Shown here piece after piece: positions 39,226-49,973 of a stretch of 64,000 nucleotides of DNA. This stretch comes from Alicyclobacillus sacchari (lineage in GTDB: Bacteria; Bacillota; Bacilli; Alicyclobacillales; Alicyclobacillaceae). The stretch covers positions 124,001 to 188,000 of the forward strand of contig NZ_SORF01000003.1 in NCBI RefSeq assembly GCF_004366795.1, in the 5' to 3' direction. The notes under the pieces were generated by a model. That model was not told where the DNA came from. It saw nothing but the letters and a program-made list of their open reading frames with translations, and ran no database searches. Numbering within the stretch: the stretch's first letter is position 1; the number at the start of each line of letters is the position of its first letter. A program made the translations under genes and the position numbers.

Positions 39226-39580
39226 AATCGTCCCTCACATTCTTCTTGCGCTGTCTGATCACAACATCGGACCTACATTTGTACATCTATGTCAAACAAA
39301 CCGACTGTTCTGTACACAGCCGTCTGCATGCAAGCGTTTGTATCCATATACTTTTGGGGACCGGATTGGCTTTTCGATGTTTGAGGCGTTCTATCTACAC
39401 TCTTTCATTGTCCGATTCAGCACATCAGGAAACGAGATGAGAGAGGTGTATGTGTGCGCCGATGATGAGGTGCACGGAAGTTGAAGCGTATCCCCCCACG
39501 GAATCGAATGATTCTGCGGCTATATGTAGTATAAACAGGTGCGGGCCGTTTCACAAGCGGTGGACGCATTTCGTTGATGA
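39226..39580. other. Gene-free stretch upstream of rho
   Basis: About 355 nt without a credible gene. It is AT-richer than the surroundings and should contain the rho promoter; a TTGACA is present on the minus strand near 39290 but no matching -10 was found. No riboswitch or strong hairpin recognised. Confidence 0.5.
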
Positions 39581-39584
39581 AGAG

Positions 39585-39617
39585 ACAAAGAACTGGGCAC
39601 CGGCTCATCCGGTGCCC
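39585..39617 (-). terminator. Terminator after the transaldolase gene
   Basis: Perfect 9-bp stem GGGCACCGG/CCGGTGCCC (39595-39603 and 39609-39617), 5-nt loop, followed by AGTTCTTTG on the minus strand, 8 nt past the stop. Confidence 0.8.
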
Positions 39618-39624
39618 GTCGATT

Positions 39625-40272
39625 TTACTTCTTTTGCAGCTTGCTCCAGTCTGCCAGGAAGCGTTCGATACCACGGTCCGTCAATGGGTGTTTGACCATC
39701 TGGTCGTACACGCCAAACGGAATCGTCGCGATGTGCGCACCTGCTTTCGCAGCCTGCGTAACGTGCATCGGGTGGCGCACACTCGCTGCAATGATCTCGG
39801 TCTCAATGCCGTGGATGTCAAAAATCTGAGCGATGTCGGCAATCAACTCGACGCCATCGACGCTGATATCATCCAAACGGCCAATGAACGGACTGACGAA
39901 TGCGGCACCTGCGCGAGCAGCCATCAGCGCTTGGTTCGCACTGAAGATGAGCGTCACGTTTGTGCGAATGCCGCGCTGCGCCAATTGGTGAACGGCCTTG
40001 AGGCCTTCGACCGTCATCGGCACCTTGATTACGATGTTTTTATGAATTTCCGCGAGTGGGAGAGCTTCTTCCACCATGCCCTTCGCATCGAGGCTGACGA
40101 CCTCTGCGCTAATGGGCCCGTCGACGATCTCGACAATTTCCTTCAGGACTTGAACGAAGTCGCGCCCTTCTTTCGCCACGAGGCTCGGATTCGTCGTTAC
40201 GCCGCTCAAAATCCCCATCTCAGCCGCGCGACGGATCTCGTCGACATTCGCGGTGTCAATGAAAAACTTCAT
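39625..40272 (-). CDS. tal: Transaldolase / fructose-6-phosphate aldolase family
   Basis: Short-form (subfamily 3B) transaldolase, 215 residues, as B. subtilis YwjH. Schiff-base Lys in [22 protein letters not shown] at the N-terminus, GVTTNPSL and [20 protein letters not shown] are typical. Works in the non-oxidative pentose phosphate pathway or as an aldolase; sequence alone does not separate the two. ATG 40272 chosen to start at MKFFIDTAN. fbaA, usually next to spo0F, is absent. Confidence 0.93.
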   Translation of the reverse strand: MKFFIDTANVDEIRRAAEMGILSGVTTNPSLVAKEGRDFVQVLKEIVEIVDGPISAEVVSLDAKGMVEEALPLAEIHKNIVIKVPMTVEGLKAVHQLAQRGIRTNVTLIFSANQALMAARAGAAFVSPFIGRLDDISVDGVELIADIAQIFDIHGIETEIIAASVRHPMHVTQAAKAGAHIATIPFGVYDQMVKHPLTDRGIERFLADWSKLQKK

Positions 40273-40439
40273 GCTCCTCATCCTCTCCTAGACTGTTTAT
40301 GGAGCCGCCCGCAGGGTGGTTGCGGCCGCTCTCCTCATGCGAGATGAACCGCCGGACGACTTCTCTACGGATATATCATACCATGTTCACGCGGAATCAT
40401 CTCTCCGAAGCAGCCCTGTCCATTGTAAAACTCGCCCGG

Positions 40440-40802
40440 CTAACTGTCCAACTGCGATCGAACAGCTCGACGCAGCTCATCAATGTCAAACGGCTTCGTA
40501 AAATGCGCGACGGCCCCCATTTCCATCGCTTCGTGAATCAAGTCCAATTCGCCGTACGCCGTCATCATAATGACCTTGGAGTCCAGCTCGAGCTTCCGGA
40601 TGTTGCGCAAAATTTCGAGCCCATCCATCCCTGGAATCTTCATGTCCAGCAGGATGAGGTCAGGCTTTTCTTGCTCCGCGATTTGCAGTGCAGTCACCCC
40701 GTTTGGCGCCTGGAAAATTTCATATCCTTCCCGCTGCAACACTTCCTGAAGAAGGACTCGGATGCCAAACTGGTCGTCGACAACCAGTACCTTGTACGCC
40801 AT
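40440..40802 (-). CDS. spo0F: Sporulation phosphorelay response regulator Spo0F
   Basis: Single-domain receiver passing phosphate from KinA-type kinases to Spo0B. 120 residues. Acid pocket Asp9/Asp10, phosphoacceptor Asp53, Thr81 and Lys103 are present. The stretch [19 protein letters not shown] and [12 protein letters not shown] match Spo0F rather than other receivers. A sigma-H-type promoter is readable 39 nt upstream. No output domain. Confidence 0.96.
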   Translation of the reverse strand: MAYKVLVVDDQFGIRVLLQEVLQREGYEIFQAPNGVTALQIAEQEKPDLILLDMKIPGMDGLEILRNIRKLELDSKVIMMTAYGELDLIHEAMEMGAVAHFTKPFDIDELRRAVRSQLDS

Positions 40803-40840
40803 GCAAACACCCTCTTCATTAGCTCAACTCGTCACGAGTT

Positions 40841-40870
40841 ATGTTCGGCACGCCCGAAAAGAACTCCTGT
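40841..40870 (-). promoter_or_regulatory. Sigma-H-like promoter of spo0F
   Basis: ACAGGAGTT (-35, 40862-40870), 12-nt spacer, GCCGAACAT (-10, 40841-40849) on the minus strand; B. subtilis sigma-H consensus RnAGGAWWW-N11-12-RnnGAATWW, one mismatch in each box. No clear Spo0A box was identified. Confidence 0.6.
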
Positions 40871-40928
40871 CACGCTTGTCCACACGACACCAGATCAAGC
40901 GAGACGGCCATCCTTCAATCGTTCATGC

Positions 40929-42644
<1,716 letters not shown>

Positions 42645-43166
42645 TCAGTCCTCCTCTTCCTCTTCGTCATCCTCATCCTCGTCGAACAGCGGTGATTCTT
42701 CATAGTCTTCGTCTTCTGCCAGCACTTCTTCCTCATCTCCGTCAACAGCGTCGTCGAACGGAACTTCGTCGTCAGCCGGCACCTCTTCGTACTCGCTCTC
42801 TTCATCGAGCACGCTATCTTCAAATTCTTCTTCGTCTTCGTCCTCATCACCGAAGGCATCGCCCGTCTTGCGGATAAACTTCTTGCCGCTAAGCCGTTCT
42901 GCCGTTCTATCGGTCGGATACCAGCGGTTGAGTCCCCAGATGTTATGACCGATGCAGACAAACCGCCCATCGATGTTGATCTCTGTGAAGACTCGCGCAA
43001 TAACTTCTTTGACTTCATCGTCTGACATATGGCGCAAGTCCTGAATTTCCTTCATGATTTCACGAAAGTATATCGGCTCCTTGCGGGCCTTGAGAATCTC
43101 GTACACGAGTTCGACCAAAGGCATTTGTTGAATCTCGTGATCCGGCCGCGCCAACGCAATTGCCAT
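42645..43166 (-). CDS. rpoE: RNA polymerase delta subunit
   Basis: Firmicute-specific RNA polymerase subunit that speeds recycling and lowers non-specific binding. 173 residues: folded HARE-HTH N-terminal domain (about 10-95; LVELVYEILKARKEPIYFREIMKEI, INIDGRFVCIGHNIWGLNRW) and a long, strongly acidic tail (Asp/Glu about half of the last 65 residues). ATG 43166 follows GGGAAGG. Own promoter upstream. Confidence 0.95.
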   Translation of the reverse strand: MAIALARPDHEIQQMPLVELVYEILKARKEPIYFREIMKEIQDLRHMSDDEVKEVIARVFTEINIDGRFVCIGHNIWGLNRWYPTDRTAERLSGKKFIRKTGDAFGDEDEDEEEFEDSVLDEESEYEEVPADDEVPFDDAVDGDEEEVLAEDEDYEESPLFDEDEDDEEEEED

Positions 43167-43230
43167 GTTACGACCTTCCCTTCTCACCGGGCTGCTACAC
43201 CAACCACGCCTACCCATCACAAATACATGG

Positions 43231-43239
43231 ATTATAGCA
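43231..43239 (-). promoter_or_regulatory. Extended -10 promoter of rpoE
   Basis: Perfect TATAAT (43231-43236) preceded by TGC, an extended -10, on the minus strand; no good -35. About 65 nt before the rpoE start. Confidence 0.65.
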
Positions 43240-43389
43240 CAGCCAAGATGGCGGCGCTATGCACATTCGCCACCAAATCGGCATGTGAAATCGGTTTACC
43301 CGTCAGTATCTGCAGCCATTTTACCCAACTATAGGGGCATCTACACAATCGGCCCGCGACGTGCCATAACCGCCCCCTGTGTGCACCGG

Positions 43390-44178
43390 TCAAACTGGTT
43401 TCGTTCTGCCAAACTGCGGCTTGCGCTTCTCGCGGAACGCCGCCATCCCTTCGCGTGCATCCGGCGCCGCGAAACAAAGGCCAAACTGCGACGCCTCCAA
43501 GGCCTGGGCCCGCACCGGATCCATGCCTACGCCCGCATACGCAAGGCGCTTGATGGCCGCCACCGCGGACGCGGACTGCCCGGCGAGTCGTTGCGCCAGA
43601 GCCATGCCCGCCGCCAGGAGCTCCGCTGCCGGCACCACCTGTGACACGAGGCCGTAACTGAATGCCTGCTCTGCGTCGATCCGCTCGCCGAGCAACATCA
43701 TGTGCAGCGCACGGCCAAGGCCAATGGCGCGCGGCAAGCGCGACGTGCCACCAAAACCAGGATTGATGCCGAGTCCGACTTCGGGCAGCGCAAACTGTGC
43801 ATCTGTTGCTGCCAATCGAATATCACAGGCTAGCGCCAATTCAAGCCCCCCGCCAAAGGCGCCGCCGTGTACCAACGCGACGACCGGAATGGGCAACTGC
43901 TCAAGCGCGGAAAAAATCCGTTGCCCGAGCCGTGCAAACGACTCTGCCTCCGCAGGTGACAGGCCCTGCATCTCGGCGATGTCCGCACCCGCACAGAACA
44001 TCTTGCCTTCCCCGCGAATGACGAGTGCACGCACATCGGTGTTGCCGACCAGCATCGCGAGACGTGCTCCGAACTCAGACAACACGGCTCGACTAAGCGC
44101 ATTGCGCGACTGCGGCCGATCCAGCGTCAATACGCCAACCTCACCTTCCACGCGCCAATCAATCAACGATTCTCCCAT
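43390..44178 (-). CDS. Enoyl-CoA hydratase/isomerase family protein
   Basis: Crotonase fold, 262 residues. Oxyanion-hole segments CAGADIAEM (about 62-70) and HGGAFGGGLELALACD, with LPEVGLGINPGFGGTSRLPR carrying one catalytic Glu. Either hydration of trans-2-enoyl-CoA or a related reaction; substrate not predictable. It starts 20 nt after the pxpA stop, so it is likely the last gene of the pxp operon, an uncommon partner. Confidence 0.88.
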   Translation of the reverse strand: MGESLIDWRVEGEVGVLTLDRPQSRNALSRAVLSEFGARLAMLVGNTDVRALVIRGEGKMFCAGADIAEMQGLSPAEAESFARLGQRIFSALEQLPIPVVALVHGGAFGGGLELALACDIRLAATDAQFALPEVGLGINPGFGGTSRLPRAIGLGRALHMMLLGERIDAEQAFSYGLVSQVVPAAELLAAGMALAQRLAGQSASAVAAIKRLAYAGVGMDPVRAQALEASQFGLCFAAPDAREGMAAFREKRKPQFGRTKPV

Positions 44179-44197
44179 CTCTTCCCCATCCCTTCAC

Positions 44198-44962
44198 TCA
44201 AGATCTTGCAAACGGCCTTACCTGCACGCCCGCCTCCGCGAGCCGTTCGCGGATGCGCTTGGCAAAGGCAACGGCCTGTGGACCATCGCCATGAAGACAA
44301 ACCGTGTCCGCACTCACCTCCAGCCACTCCCCCGTTCGCGCACGGACCTTTCCCGCGCAGACCATGGTGAGCACCTGTTCGCAGGCTTCCTCCAAATTTT
44401 CAATCAGCGCATCCGGATGCCGCCGTGGTGTCAGTTGCCCGTTCGCCTCATAGCGCCGATCCGCAAAAACTTCGTGACCAACGGTGAGGCCACACGTCAA
44501 TCCAGCCCTTGCCAAACAACTCGCAAACGGTGCATACAACACCAGCGCCGGATCGAAATCTGCGACGGCCTGTGCGATGGCGCGGGCGATCTCCGGATCG
44601 ACAGCGGCGCGATTGTACAAGGCGCCATGCGGTTTCAGATGGTGCAGCGTCGCGCCCGCAGCGCGCAAAAATGCCGAGAGTGCCCCGATTTGGTACAGCA
44701 CATACACGTACACTTCACTGGCCGTCAGCGCCATGTCGCGCCGCCCAAATCCCTGTAAATCGGGGTAGCCGGGGTGGGCGCCGATAGCGACCCGGGCGTC
44801 TTTTGCGAGCTTGACGCTCCTCCACATCACCTGCGGATCGCCCGCATGCATACCACAAGCGAGATTGGCCGACGTCACGCAACCCATCAACTGCTCGTCT
44901 GCCCCTAAGTCATAGACGCCAAAACGCTCGCCGAGATCGGCGTTCAAATCCACAGCAGGCAA
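44198..44962 (-). CDS. pxpA: 5-oxoprolinase subunit A (LamB/YcsF)
   Basis: Subunit of the ATP-dependent prokaryotic 5-oxoprolinase, which opens pyroglutamate to glutamate. 254 residues. VDLNADLGE at the N-terminus, SANLACGMHAGDP, AIGAHPGYPDLQGFGRR, HLKPHGALYN and EVFADRRYEANGQLTPRR are all family marks. TTG 44962 follows GAGGGGG. With pxpB and pxpC it forms a complete operon. Confidence 0.95.
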   Translation of the reverse strand: MPAVDLNADLGERFGVYDLGADEQLMGCVTSANLACGMHAGDPQVMWRSVKLAKDARVAIGAHPGYPDLQGFGRRDMALTASEVYVYVLYQIGALSAFLRAAGATLHHLKPHGALYNRAAVDPEIARAIAQAVADFDPALVLYAPFASCLARAGLTCGLTVGHEVFADRRYEANGQLTPRRHPDALIENLEEACEQVLTMVCAGKVRARTGEWLEVSADTVCLHGDGPQAVAFAKRIRERLAEAGVQVRPFARS

Positions 44963-44977
44963 GCTGTTCCCCCTCTT

Positions 44978-46021
44978 TCACACCGTGATCAATGCCACGG
45001 CTTGCGCGCGTACCTGGCCCAACCAAGCGCGCAGCATACGACGGTGACGGCGATAGAGTGTGACGGCGTCGCGGAATGATACCTCGCCAAAGCGGACAAC
45101 GGAACCAGGCCTTGCTTGCGCCAAGCGGTCGAGATCGACACTTGAGACGGTCGCGATTTTGGGGTAACCGCCTACAGTTTGACACTCGCGCAAGAGCACG
45201 ATGGGCTGGCCAGAGGGCGGCACCTGCACACTGCCGGGGACCACCGGCTCCGATGTCATCTCCCCCACAGGCGCCGCGACGGTTTGTCCAAGCAGGCGCA
45301 CACCCATGCGATCCGATTTGACATCCACGCGAAAGGGCTCGTGCCAAAAGGCCCGCTTGGCCGCCTGCGTGAATGCGCTTGCCTGCTCTCCAGCAACCGC
45401 CCGCACCCAAATAGGTTCCAAAGGTGCTTGCCCCCGCGTGTCTTCCCACGATCCCGCCGACCATTTCGCGACATAGACGCCCGTGGTCGCCTCTCGCCAC
45501 GCGGTTTCGGGCTTATCGCGTGCGACAGGGTGATACAAAAGTCTATCTCCTGCCGCCAGCGGCTTGCCGATTCCATAGCGGGCGAGTGTACTGCGGCTGC
45601 CAAGCACGCTCGCGGTCTGCCATCCGCCGTGCACCGCCAGATACGCCCGATAACCGCGAGAGGCCGCACCGATGCGCAACCTGCTGCCCGCAGTCAGCCA
45701 GACCGCGCGTGCCGTCGGCAACGGCGTACCATCTGTCGCAAACAGCGCAAACTCGCCGCCGCACACCGCGACAACAGTACACTCAGGAAAATACAACTCC
45801 GGCCCCACGCCCGTGCATTCGATCACGGCTGCCTCAGACTGGTTGCCCACCAAGGCGTTGGCCAATGCGGCTGACGCCGTGTCAAGCGCGCCCCCAAGGG
45901 GCACGCCAAAGCGCCGGAAGCCCGTCCGCCCTTCGTCCTGGACCGTGCTGAAGAGCCCTGGCTGCTCCACGATGGCCTCAGCCAATGGCCGATCATCATG
46001 TGTACGCGCGGCGAATCCCAT
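44978..46021 (-). CDS. pxpC: 5-oxoprolinase subunit C (KipA-like)
   Basis: Biotin-dependent-carboxylase-like cyclophilin-fold subunit of 5-oxoprolinase, 347 residues. Marks: GLFSTVQDEGRTGFRRFGVPLGGALD, YRAYLAVHGGWQTASVLGSRST, SDRMGVRLLG, GSVQVPPSGQPIVLLRECQTVGGYPKIA. ATG 46021 (GAGGAGG 6 nt upstream) overlaps the pxpB end by 26 nt, so the two are coupled. Confidence 0.95.
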   Translation of the reverse strand: MGFAARTHDDRPLAEAIVEQPGLFSTVQDEGRTGFRRFGVPLGGALDTASAALANALVGNQSEAAVIECTGVGPELYFPECTVVAVCGGEFALFATDGTPLPTARAVWLTAGSRLRIGAASRGYRAYLAVHGGWQTASVLGSRSTLARYGIGKPLAAGDRLLYHPVARDKPETAWREATTGVYVAKWSAGSWEDTRGQAPLEPIWVRAVAGEQASAFTQAAKRAFWHEPFRVDVKSDRMGVRLLGQTVAAPVGEMTSEPVVPGSVQVPPSGQPIVLLRECQTVGGYPKIATVSSVDLDRLAQARPGSVVRFGEVSFRDAVTLYRRHRRMLRAWLGQVRAQAVALITV

Positions 46022-46715
46022 CGTATTCCTCCTCGTCGATAGCCCGAAACGTCACGCGCATGCCCGGCTCCAGCAAGGCCGGGGGGCGGCGCTCCGGATC
46101 GAACAAAGGCAGCGGTGTGCGGCCGATGATCTGCCAGCCCCCGGGCGTCGCAAACGGATAAATGCCCGTTTGTGCTCCGGCAATGCCAACTGATCCCGCC
46201 GCCACCCGCGCCCGCGGCGTCGTTTTCCGCGGAACGGCGATGCGCGCATGAAGGCCTGTCAAATACGGGAATCCAGGGGCAAAACCAATCATCGCCACTT
46301 CGTACGATCCCGCCGTGTGCAGGCATACGACCTCTTCGGGAGCGAGTTTGAGCAATCGCGCGACTTCCTCCAAATCCGGCCCAAACGGTCCGCCATAGCA
46401 GACCGGGATGGCGATTGCAGCAGATCCCTGCTCGTTCGCACAGTCTGCATCCACGTCGTGCAGCGCGGCGTCGACGCGAGCGCGAAGTTCATCTGGCGCA
46501 ATGACGTCCGGATCGAAATATATGGCAAGCGAACGGTAAGCTAACACGCAATCGCGCACACCCGGCACCCCTGCGAGCCGATTTCGCAATGCGCTGTCGA
46601 TGGCAAGCAGAACTGGCATGGCTCTGACCATCCCACTTGGCATGGCGTCTTGCAGGCGAAGGAGCAGGGCCGTATCGCCCATCCACGCACATCTGACGTC
46701 CCATGTCCGAATCAC
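45996..46715 (-). CDS. pxpB: 5-oxoprolinase subunit B (KipI-like)
   Basis: Subunit B of 5-oxoprolinase, KipI family, 239 residues. IPVCYGGPFGPDLEEVA, IGFAPGFPYLTGL and AAGSVGIAGAQTGIYPFATPGGWQIIGRTPLPLFD are typical. B. subtilis KipI also inhibits the kinase KinA, but such a role here is not shown. GTG 46715 is chosen because GGGG lies 8 nt upstream; ATG 46736 lacks a ribosome site. First gene of the pxpBCA-crotonase operon. Confidence 0.93.
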   Translation of the reverse strand: MIRTWDVRCAWMGDTALLLRLQDAMPSGMVRAMPVLLAIDSALRNRLAGVPGVRDCVLAYRSLAIYFDPDVIAPDELRARVDAALHDVDADCANEQGSAAIAIPVCYGGPFGPDLEEVARLLKLAPEEVVCLHTAGSYEVAMIGFAPGFPYLTGLHARIAVPRKTTPRARVAAGSVGIAGAQTGIYPFATPGGWQIIGRTPLPLFDPERRPPALLEPGMRVTFRAIDEEEYDGIRRAYT

Positions 46716-46784
46716 CGTACACGCCCCTGTCTCCATCGTTTACACTCATTCTAGCGAATCCAAGGCGCAGAAGGGTGGAGAACG

Positions 46785-47615
46785 ATGTCGGAGACGAGAA
46801 GAAACTTGGTGGAGGGCGGCACGCCGCAGGTAACCGTGCTGATTCCGGTGTACAACCGAGCGGATTTGTTGCCAACGGCCGTGGCCAGCGTACGGGAGCA
46901 GACGGAAAAACGCTGGCGTTGCATCGTGATCGACGATGGCTCGACGGACGACACACTGGCGGTGGCAAGGGATTTGGCCCAGGCAGACGAACGCCTGGAG
47001 GTATTGGCCTTGACAGACAACCGCGGACTTGGCAACGCCTTGCAAGCGGGGTTAGAGCAAGTGAGGACGCCTTACTTTGTCATCCTCGACAGTGACGACT
47101 GGTTTTCGCCAGACGCCATTCGCCTCTGCTTGGCAAAGATGGAGCAGGAAGGTGAGGACGTGTCGCTCGTCTGCGCGGACGGGGTGTATTGGATTCAGAC
47201 GGAAGACGGTGACTTGCGGCGAGATCGCGTGCAAAAAGGACGGGCGTTTGTGGACAAGTACGACTTTTTCCGGTACGGGCCGAATCTCGTGCCCCGCTTC
47301 TTGCGCACCGAGGACGTGCGCGCTGTCGGGGGCTTCGAGAACGATCCGGCGGGCCATGGCCGCTACCTGGAGGACAAGCTGCTCCTCTTGAAGTTGATTG
47401 CACATAGCCGGTTCGCATATATCGACGCAGAGTTGTACAACATCCGCCAACATGGCCACAACATGACACACCCGAGTGACCGCAGGCGATTTCAGGCCAT
47501 CAAGCGCCAGATGTACGAACGGATGATGCGCGAATGGGGAGACGAATACGAGATTGAATGGGAGGAACATCCGGAAGGCTGGTTGGATGTGAAGACACTT
47601 CACCCAAAGGCGTAG
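46785..47615 (+). CDS. Family 2 glycosyltransferase
   Basis: 276-residue GT-A protein. PQVTVLIPVYNRADLL at the N-terminus, DDGSTDDTLAVA, and DSDDWF for the DxD metal site; then a receptor-facing region with RHGHNMTHPS-type residues near 225. Acceptor unknown. No membrane helices. A single gene divergent from the pxp operon and convergent with ywiB, without other polysaccharide genes nearby. GGTGGAG lies before the ATG. Confidence 0.85.
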   Translation: MSETRRNLVEGGTPQVTVLIPVYNRADLLPTAVASVREQTEKRWRCIVIDDGSTDDTLAVARDLAQADERLEVLALTDNRGLGNALQAGLEQVRTPYFVILDSDDWFSPDAIRLCLAKMEQEGEDVSLVCADGVYWIQTEDGDLRRDRVQKGRAFVDKYDFFRYGPNLVPRFLRTEDVRAVGGFENDPAGHGRYLEDKLLLLKLIAHSRFAYIDAELYNIRQHGHNMTHPSDRRRFQAIKRQMYERMMREWGDEYEIEWEEHPEGWLDVKTLHPKA

Positions 47616-47640
47616 AGATTCACCATGGGCTGGGAACGGA

Positions 47641-48099
47641 TCAACTCTGCCGTTCCCAGCGGATCACGAGTTCTATACGTTCTGGCTGTTCACCCTGCCC
47701 TGCCATGCGCATGCGATAGACGAGATGAATCGTGCCGCCAACGGGGAATACCTCGATGGTGAGGCGTTCTGTGAACGTCTCGACGGCAAGGGCGCCCGCG
47801 CCGACGGCCATCTGCGACGCGGCGAGATCGCCGGCGCGAAACACGTGTGTCCACGCGACCATCCCATGGCGTATCCAAGTCACGCTGTCTGGCTCAATGC
47901 GCAGCGTGATAGATCCCCCTGCCTGCTCACGTTCCTGCCAGCGCAAGAAGTGAACGCCTCGGCGCTGATACCAAACAGCCGATTCGATCACTTTTGACTC
48001 CGATCCGTCCTCGCCCTCCACCGTCGCGCCACTGTGACGACGCCACACCACCCGGCAAACCCGCTTTGCCGCATCCTCGTGGTCAGCTGACCAATACAT
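47641..48099 (-). CDS. ywiB: DUF1934 protein YwiB
   Basis: Beta-barrel protein of the YwiB/DUF1934 family, 152 residues, function unknown. WYQRRGVHFLRWQER, SVTWIRHGMV and GTIHLVYRMRM strands fit the family. Downstream of speE-speB as in Bacillus. Start follows the speB stop closely, so it is in the same transcript. Confidence 0.78.
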   Translation of the reverse strand: MYWSADHEDAAKRVCRVVWRRHSGATVEGEDGSESKVIESAVWYQRRGVHFLRWQEREQAGGSITLRIEPDSVTWIRHGMVAWTHVFRAGDLAASQMAVGAGALAVETFTERLTIEVFPVGGTIHLVYRMRMAGQGEQPERIELVIRWERQS

Positions 48100-48105
48100 C
48101 GCACA

Positions 48106-48993
48106 TCACGATACGAACGCAAGCAGGGCCTCGCGAATCAACTTGGACGCGAGAATCTGCGTCTGTTCGGTCGGATCGATCTGCGGCGCAACCTCGACGA
48201 GATCGAAGCCCACGACGTTGAGCGACCTCATGTACTGGATGGCGCGAAAGCCCTCCGGAGCAAAGATGCCGCCGTGCTCTGCGGTGCCTGTGCCGGGTGC
48301 TGTCGCGGGATCGAAGACGTCGATGTCCCATGTCACATACACGGGCTTGCCATGGAGTTCAGGCAGCACGGAACGCAACGGCTCGGCAAGCTCAAATGGT
48401 GCAAAGTGCGTGTTTGCCCGAGCCCAAGCGAATTCCTCGCGAGTACCGCTGCGAATGCCAAACTGGTAGACGCGATCCGGCCCGATGGCGTCGCAAACCT
48501 TCTTGATCACGGTCGCGTGCGAAAACGGCTCGCCCTCATAGTGATCCCGCAAATCGGTGTGCGCGTCGATGTGAATCACGCGCAAATCGGGATGGTGCTC
48601 GATGGCCGCTTGAATGGCTCCCCAGGAGACGAGATGTTCGCCGCCGAGGCCGATGGGCAGCTTGTCCGCTGCATAGAGCGCCTTGACGTAGGCGTAAATT
48701 CGCTCGATGCTCGCCTGTGGGTTGCCAAAGGGCAACGGGATATCCCCCGCGTCAAAGTAGCGAATGTCGCTTAAATCGCGGTCGAGATACGGGCTATACT
48801 CCTCAAGGCCAAGACTCACCTCGCGAATGCGCACAGGTCCAAGGCGGGCGCCGCTGCGAAACGAGACCGTCCAATCCATCGGCATGCCGTAAATCACGGC
48901 CTGTGCCTCATCGAAATCGTGGGTTGCACCAATAAACACGTTGCCGCTATATGCGGGAAGAAACGGCTGTTTCACATCAAATGGGAAGCTCAT
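48106..48993 (-). CDS. speB: Agmatinase
   Basis: Ureohydrolase splitting agmatine into putrescine and urea. 295 residues from ATG 48993. Manganese ligands appear in [21 protein letters not shown] and [16 protein letters not shown]. The ATG overlaps the speE stop by 4 nt, coupling the two polyamine genes. The longer upstream frame lies inside speE and is rejected. Confidence 0.96.
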   Translation of the reverse strand: MSFPFDVKQPFLPAYSGNVFIGATHDFDEAQAVIYGMPMDWTVSFRSGARLGPVRIREVSLGLEEYSPYLDRDLSDIRYFDAGDIPLPFGNPQASIERIYAYVKALYAADKLPIGLGGEHLVSWGAIQAAIEHHPDLRVIHIDAHTDLRDHYEGEPFSHATVIKKVCDAIGPDRVYQFGIRSGTREEFAWARANTHFAPFELAEPLRSVLPELHGKPVYVTWDIDVFDPATAPGTGTAEHGGIFAPEGFRAIQYMRSLNVVGFDLVEVAPQIDPTEQTQILASKLIREALLAFVS

Positions 48994-49823
48994 TCGCCGA
49001 CAAGCTCCTTCGCAAAATTCGGCAATGCGAATGCCGCATGGTGAATGCCTAAATTGTAGTACTTCGTGTCTTCCACGCGAACGGCCTTCACATCTTCGGG
49101 ACGGTGCGTTTTGCTGCCCATTGTAAAGCTCCACATGCCTGTCGGGTACGTCGGTACAAATGCCAGATACAGCTTGGCAATTGGGAACGTGCGCGCGACG
49201 TCGCCGTAGACCCGGCGGATGAGCTCTTGGTTGACAAATGGCGATTCCGTTTGCGCCGCCATCAACCCGTCCGGCTTCAGCGCTGCAAAAACCGACTCAT
49301 AAAACGACTTGCTGAACAAGCCCACGGCCGGACCCACCGGATCTGTGGAATCGATCAAGATGACGTCGAATTCACCAGGATGCTCTTCCACGTAGCGAAT
49401 GCCATCGACCACCTGCACATCGACGCGCGGGTCCGACAACCCTGCGGCAATCTGCGGAAAGTACGTCTTGGAGGCCTCAATGACACGCCCGTCGATCTCG
49501 GCAAGCACGGCGCGCTCAACCGACGGATGTTTGATGACCTCGCGAATGATGCCGCCGTCGCCGCCACCCACGACCAACACACGCTTGGGGTTCGGGTGCG
49601 TGTGCAAAGGCACGTGCGCAAGCATCTCGTGGTAGACGAACTCGTCTCGATCGGTCGTCATCACACAACCGTCGAGCACCAGGAGCTTGCCATACTGCGC
49701 CGTCTGATAGACATCGAGCTGCTGAAACTCGGTGCGTTCACTGTGAATCGTCTTTTCTATCCGCAAACCAATCGAAAGATTTTCATTTTGAAGCTCTGTA
49801 AACCACAGATTCGATTGCGCCAT
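48990..49823 (-). CDS. speE: Spermidine synthase
   Basis: Aminopropyltransferase making spermidine from putrescine and decarboxylated SAM. 277 residues. [29 protein letters not shown] holds the nucleotide site; [16 protein letters not shown] includes the catalytic Asp. The N-terminal [26 protein letters not shown] is typical of Firmicute SpeE. Own promoter with an extended -10. Confidence 0.97.
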   Translation of the reverse strand: MAQSNLWFTELQNENLSIGLRIEKTIHSERTEFQQLDVYQTAQYGKLLVLDGCVMTTDRDEFVYHEMLAHVPLHTHPNPKRVLVVGGGDGGIIREVIKHPSVERAVLAEIDGRVIEASKTYFPQIAAGLSDPRVDVQVVDGIRYVEEHPGEFDVILIDSTDPVGPAVGLFSKSFYESVFAALKPDGLMAAQTESPFVNQELIRRVYGDVARTFPIAKLYLAFVPTYPTGMWSFTMGSKTHRPEDVKAVRVEDTKYYNLGIHHAAFALPNFAKELVGE

Positions 49824-49849
49824 ATGTATCCACCCTTTCTCGCGACGGT

Positions 49850-49877
49850 ATTATACCAAACTCACAGTCCGGGTAAA
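49850..49877 (-). promoter_or_regulatory. Promoter of speE-speB-ywiB
   Basis: TTTACC (49872-49877), 16-nt spacer, perfect TATAAT (49850-49855) preceded by TGG (extended -10) on the minus strand. The same -35/-10 pair as at the S-layer promoter. Confidence 0.7.
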
Positions 49878-49973
49878 CGAATGTACGCGATCCCACGGTA
49901 TATGGAATAGTATTCCTGACGTTGATGCACAATACCGGAAACAACACCTTTTCCCGTTATTGGAGGTGGCAGC

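Noticed and set aside
39226-39580. Short open frames in the gap before rho
   Set aside because: No ribosome sites and no coding-like composition.
49904-49916. Palindrome GGAATAGTATTCC before the penicillin-binding protein as a repressor site
   Set aside because: Only 13 bp and AT-rich at the centre; it overlaps a possible -35 and could be chance. Noted in the gene entry instead.
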